NCBI RefSeq assembly: GCF_003259695.1
Contig: NZ_PZJH01000005.1
Coordinates: 43,731 to 107,730, forward strand
Length of the DNA stretch: 64,000 bases
From: Macrococcus epidermidis
GTDB taxonomy: Bacteria > Bacillota > Bacilli > Staphylococcales > Staphylococcaceae
Direction of reading: 5' to 3'
Shown: positions 63,271 through 64,000 of the stretch, one piece after another
Position numbering within the stretch: position 1 is the stretch's first letter
How the letters are laid out: every line of letters begins with the position of its first letter
Made by a program: the position numbers and the translations under genes
The notes under the pieces: model-generated
Told to the model about the DNA's origin: nothing
The model's database searches: none
The model's input: the letters and a program-made list of their open reading frames with translations, nothing else

Positions 63271-63299
63271 CAGCGTACCCATGGGTGCGCTGTTTTCAT
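63271..63299 (+). terminator. Terminator after sprT
   Basis: CAGCGTACCC (63271-63280) and GGGTGCGCTG (63283-63292) form the stem, followed by TTTTC. Confidence 0.75.
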
Positions 63300-63384
63300 T
63301 TGTGTATTTTAGTGTCATTTATAATGCTTTTTTAAAGGATTGATAGGAAAGTTTACAATTCGAGAAGTTTTTTTATAAAAACTG

Positions 63385-63413
63385 TTGACTTTATTTCTGA
63401 ATCATTATAAGAT
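63385..63413 (+). promoter_or_regulatory. rRNA/tRNA operon promoter P1
   Basis: TTGACT (63385-63390) and TAAGAT (63408-63413) are 17 bases apart, about 20 bases before tRNA-Glu. An AT-rich UP-like stretch precedes it. Confidence 0.75.
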
Positions 63414-63434
63414 TAATTTCGTTGTTAAAAACAC

Positions 63435-63506
63435 GGCCCCTTGGTCAAGCGGTTAAGACACCGCCCTTTCACGGCGGTAACACGGGTTCGAATCCCGTAG
63501 GGGTCA
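63435..63506 (+). tRNA. tRNA-Glu (TTC)
   Basis: Acceptor stem GGCCCCT pairs with AGGGGTC, the loop CTTTCAC carries anticodon TTC, and GGTTCGAAT is the T arm. The 3' CCA is not encoded. Confidence 0.97.
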
Positions 63507-63569
63507 CTTTTAATAAATTAACAATCTTAATAAAAGATTTAAGAAATTAAAAAAACTTTTAAAAAGTTG

Positions 63570-63598
63570 TTGACTTATTAATCAAAACATTATATACT
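63570..63598 (+). promoter_or_regulatory. rRNA/tRNA operon promoter P2
   Basis: TTGACT (63570-63575) and TATACT (63593-63598) with a 17-base spacer follow tRNA-Glu. It is closer to consensus than P1 and lies before tRNA-Leu. Confidence 0.8.
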
Positions 63599-63643
63599 TA
63601 ATCTTGTCGTTAAAAGAGATAACGAGTGAGAACATGCCAACGC

Positions 63644-63726
63644 GCGATCGTGGCGGAACGGCAGACGCGCTAGGTTGAGGGCCTAGTTGGAGTATTCCAG
63701 TGGAGGTTCAAATCCTCTCGGTCGCA
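63644..63726 (+). tRNA. tRNA-Leu (GAG)
   Basis: Acceptor stem GCGATCG pairs with CGGTCGC, the anticodon loop TTGAGGG gives GAG, and a long variable arm is present as in leucine tRNAs. The 3' CCA is not encoded. Confidence 0.95.
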
Positions 63727-63752
63727 CTTTACTTTTAACACATAATAATAAT

Positions 63753-63826
63753 GCGGGTGTAGTTTAGTGGTAAAACCTCAGCCTTCCAAGCTGATGTTGT
63801 CGGTTCGATTCCGATCACCCGCTCCA
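63753..63826 (+). tRNA. tRNA-Gly (TCC)
   Basis: Acceptor stem GCGGGTG pairs with CACCCGC, anticodon TCC lies in the loop CTTCCAA, and the 3' CCA is encoded. Confidence 0.97.
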
Positions 63827-63957
63827 TAAATTTTTAAAACATGAACATTGAAAACTGAATGACAATATGTCAACGTTAATTCCAATAATTTGAGTGAACT
63901 TAGTTCACTCCCAAGAGTGATTGCCATAAGCAATCAAAGAGCATTATCAAACAAACT

Positions 63958-64000
<43 letters not shown>

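Overview
The window is about 64 kb of low-GC Gram-positive chromosome. Gene order and protein sequences point to Staphylococcaceae. The run coaW, GNAT, rpoE, pyrG, fba, murZ, rho, rpmE2, tdk, prfA, prmC, sua5, ptp, glyA, upp, mnaA, atp operon, murA, fabZ, ssb, thi genes, yidC, cls, rodA, ddl, murF, cshA, acpS, alr, mazEF, rsbUVW-sigB, tex, sprT is the Staphylococcus aureus backbone. Several Bacillus-like features are kept: a Spo0F-type receiver next to a DUF2529 gene and a GlpX fructose-1,6-bisphosphatase. Together with LysM-Rpf-like wall enzymes, this suggests Macrococcus or a close relative. The genus is an inference, not a proof.

Layout. 1-6.7 kb is accessory: a gene running off the left edge that fuses a SAM methyltransferase to a cysteine/cystathionine synthase, a GrpB-like protein, an OmpR-type two-component system, and a SAM-riboswitch operon (M20 peptidase, ATP-grasp ligase, 35-residue membrane peptide). 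6.7-27 kb is housekeeping (CoA, CTP, glycolysis/gluconeogenesis, wall precursor, termination, translation, tRNA modification, one-carbon and uracil metabolism). It is interrupted by a NERD-nuclease-like gene and a set of palindromic repeats. 27-34 kb is the complete F1Fo ATP synthase operon. 34-44 kb carries murA, fabZ, ssb, two secreted LysM lytic-transglycosylase-like proteins and a TPP-riboswitch thiamine salvage operon, then yidC. 44-53 kb holds an HD hydrolase, cardiolipin synthase, RodA, Ddl, MurF and the CshA helicase. It also holds two arrays of a 61-bp-period hairpin repeat. 53-63 kb holds three PH-domain membrane proteins, acpS, alr, mazEF, the sigma-B operon, tex and sprT. The window ends with tRNA-Glu, tRNA-Leu, tRNA-Gly and the first bases of a 16S rRNA.

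Regulation visible in the sequence includes a SAM-I riboswitch, a TPP riboswitch, a pyrG CTP-type attenuator, a perfect WalR-type box before a wall hydrolase gene, a sigma-B promoter inside the rsb operon, tandem rRNA-type promoters, and a cluster of three DnaA boxes built into a terminator hairpin between prmC and sua5.

The most unusual items are the methyltransferase-MccA fusion, the SAM-riboswitch M20/ATP-grasp/small-peptide operon, the DnaA-box terminator, the Spo0F relic in a coccus lineage, the LysM-Rpf-like proteins, and intergenic hairpin arrays that keep a 61-bp period at two loci despite different spacer sequences.
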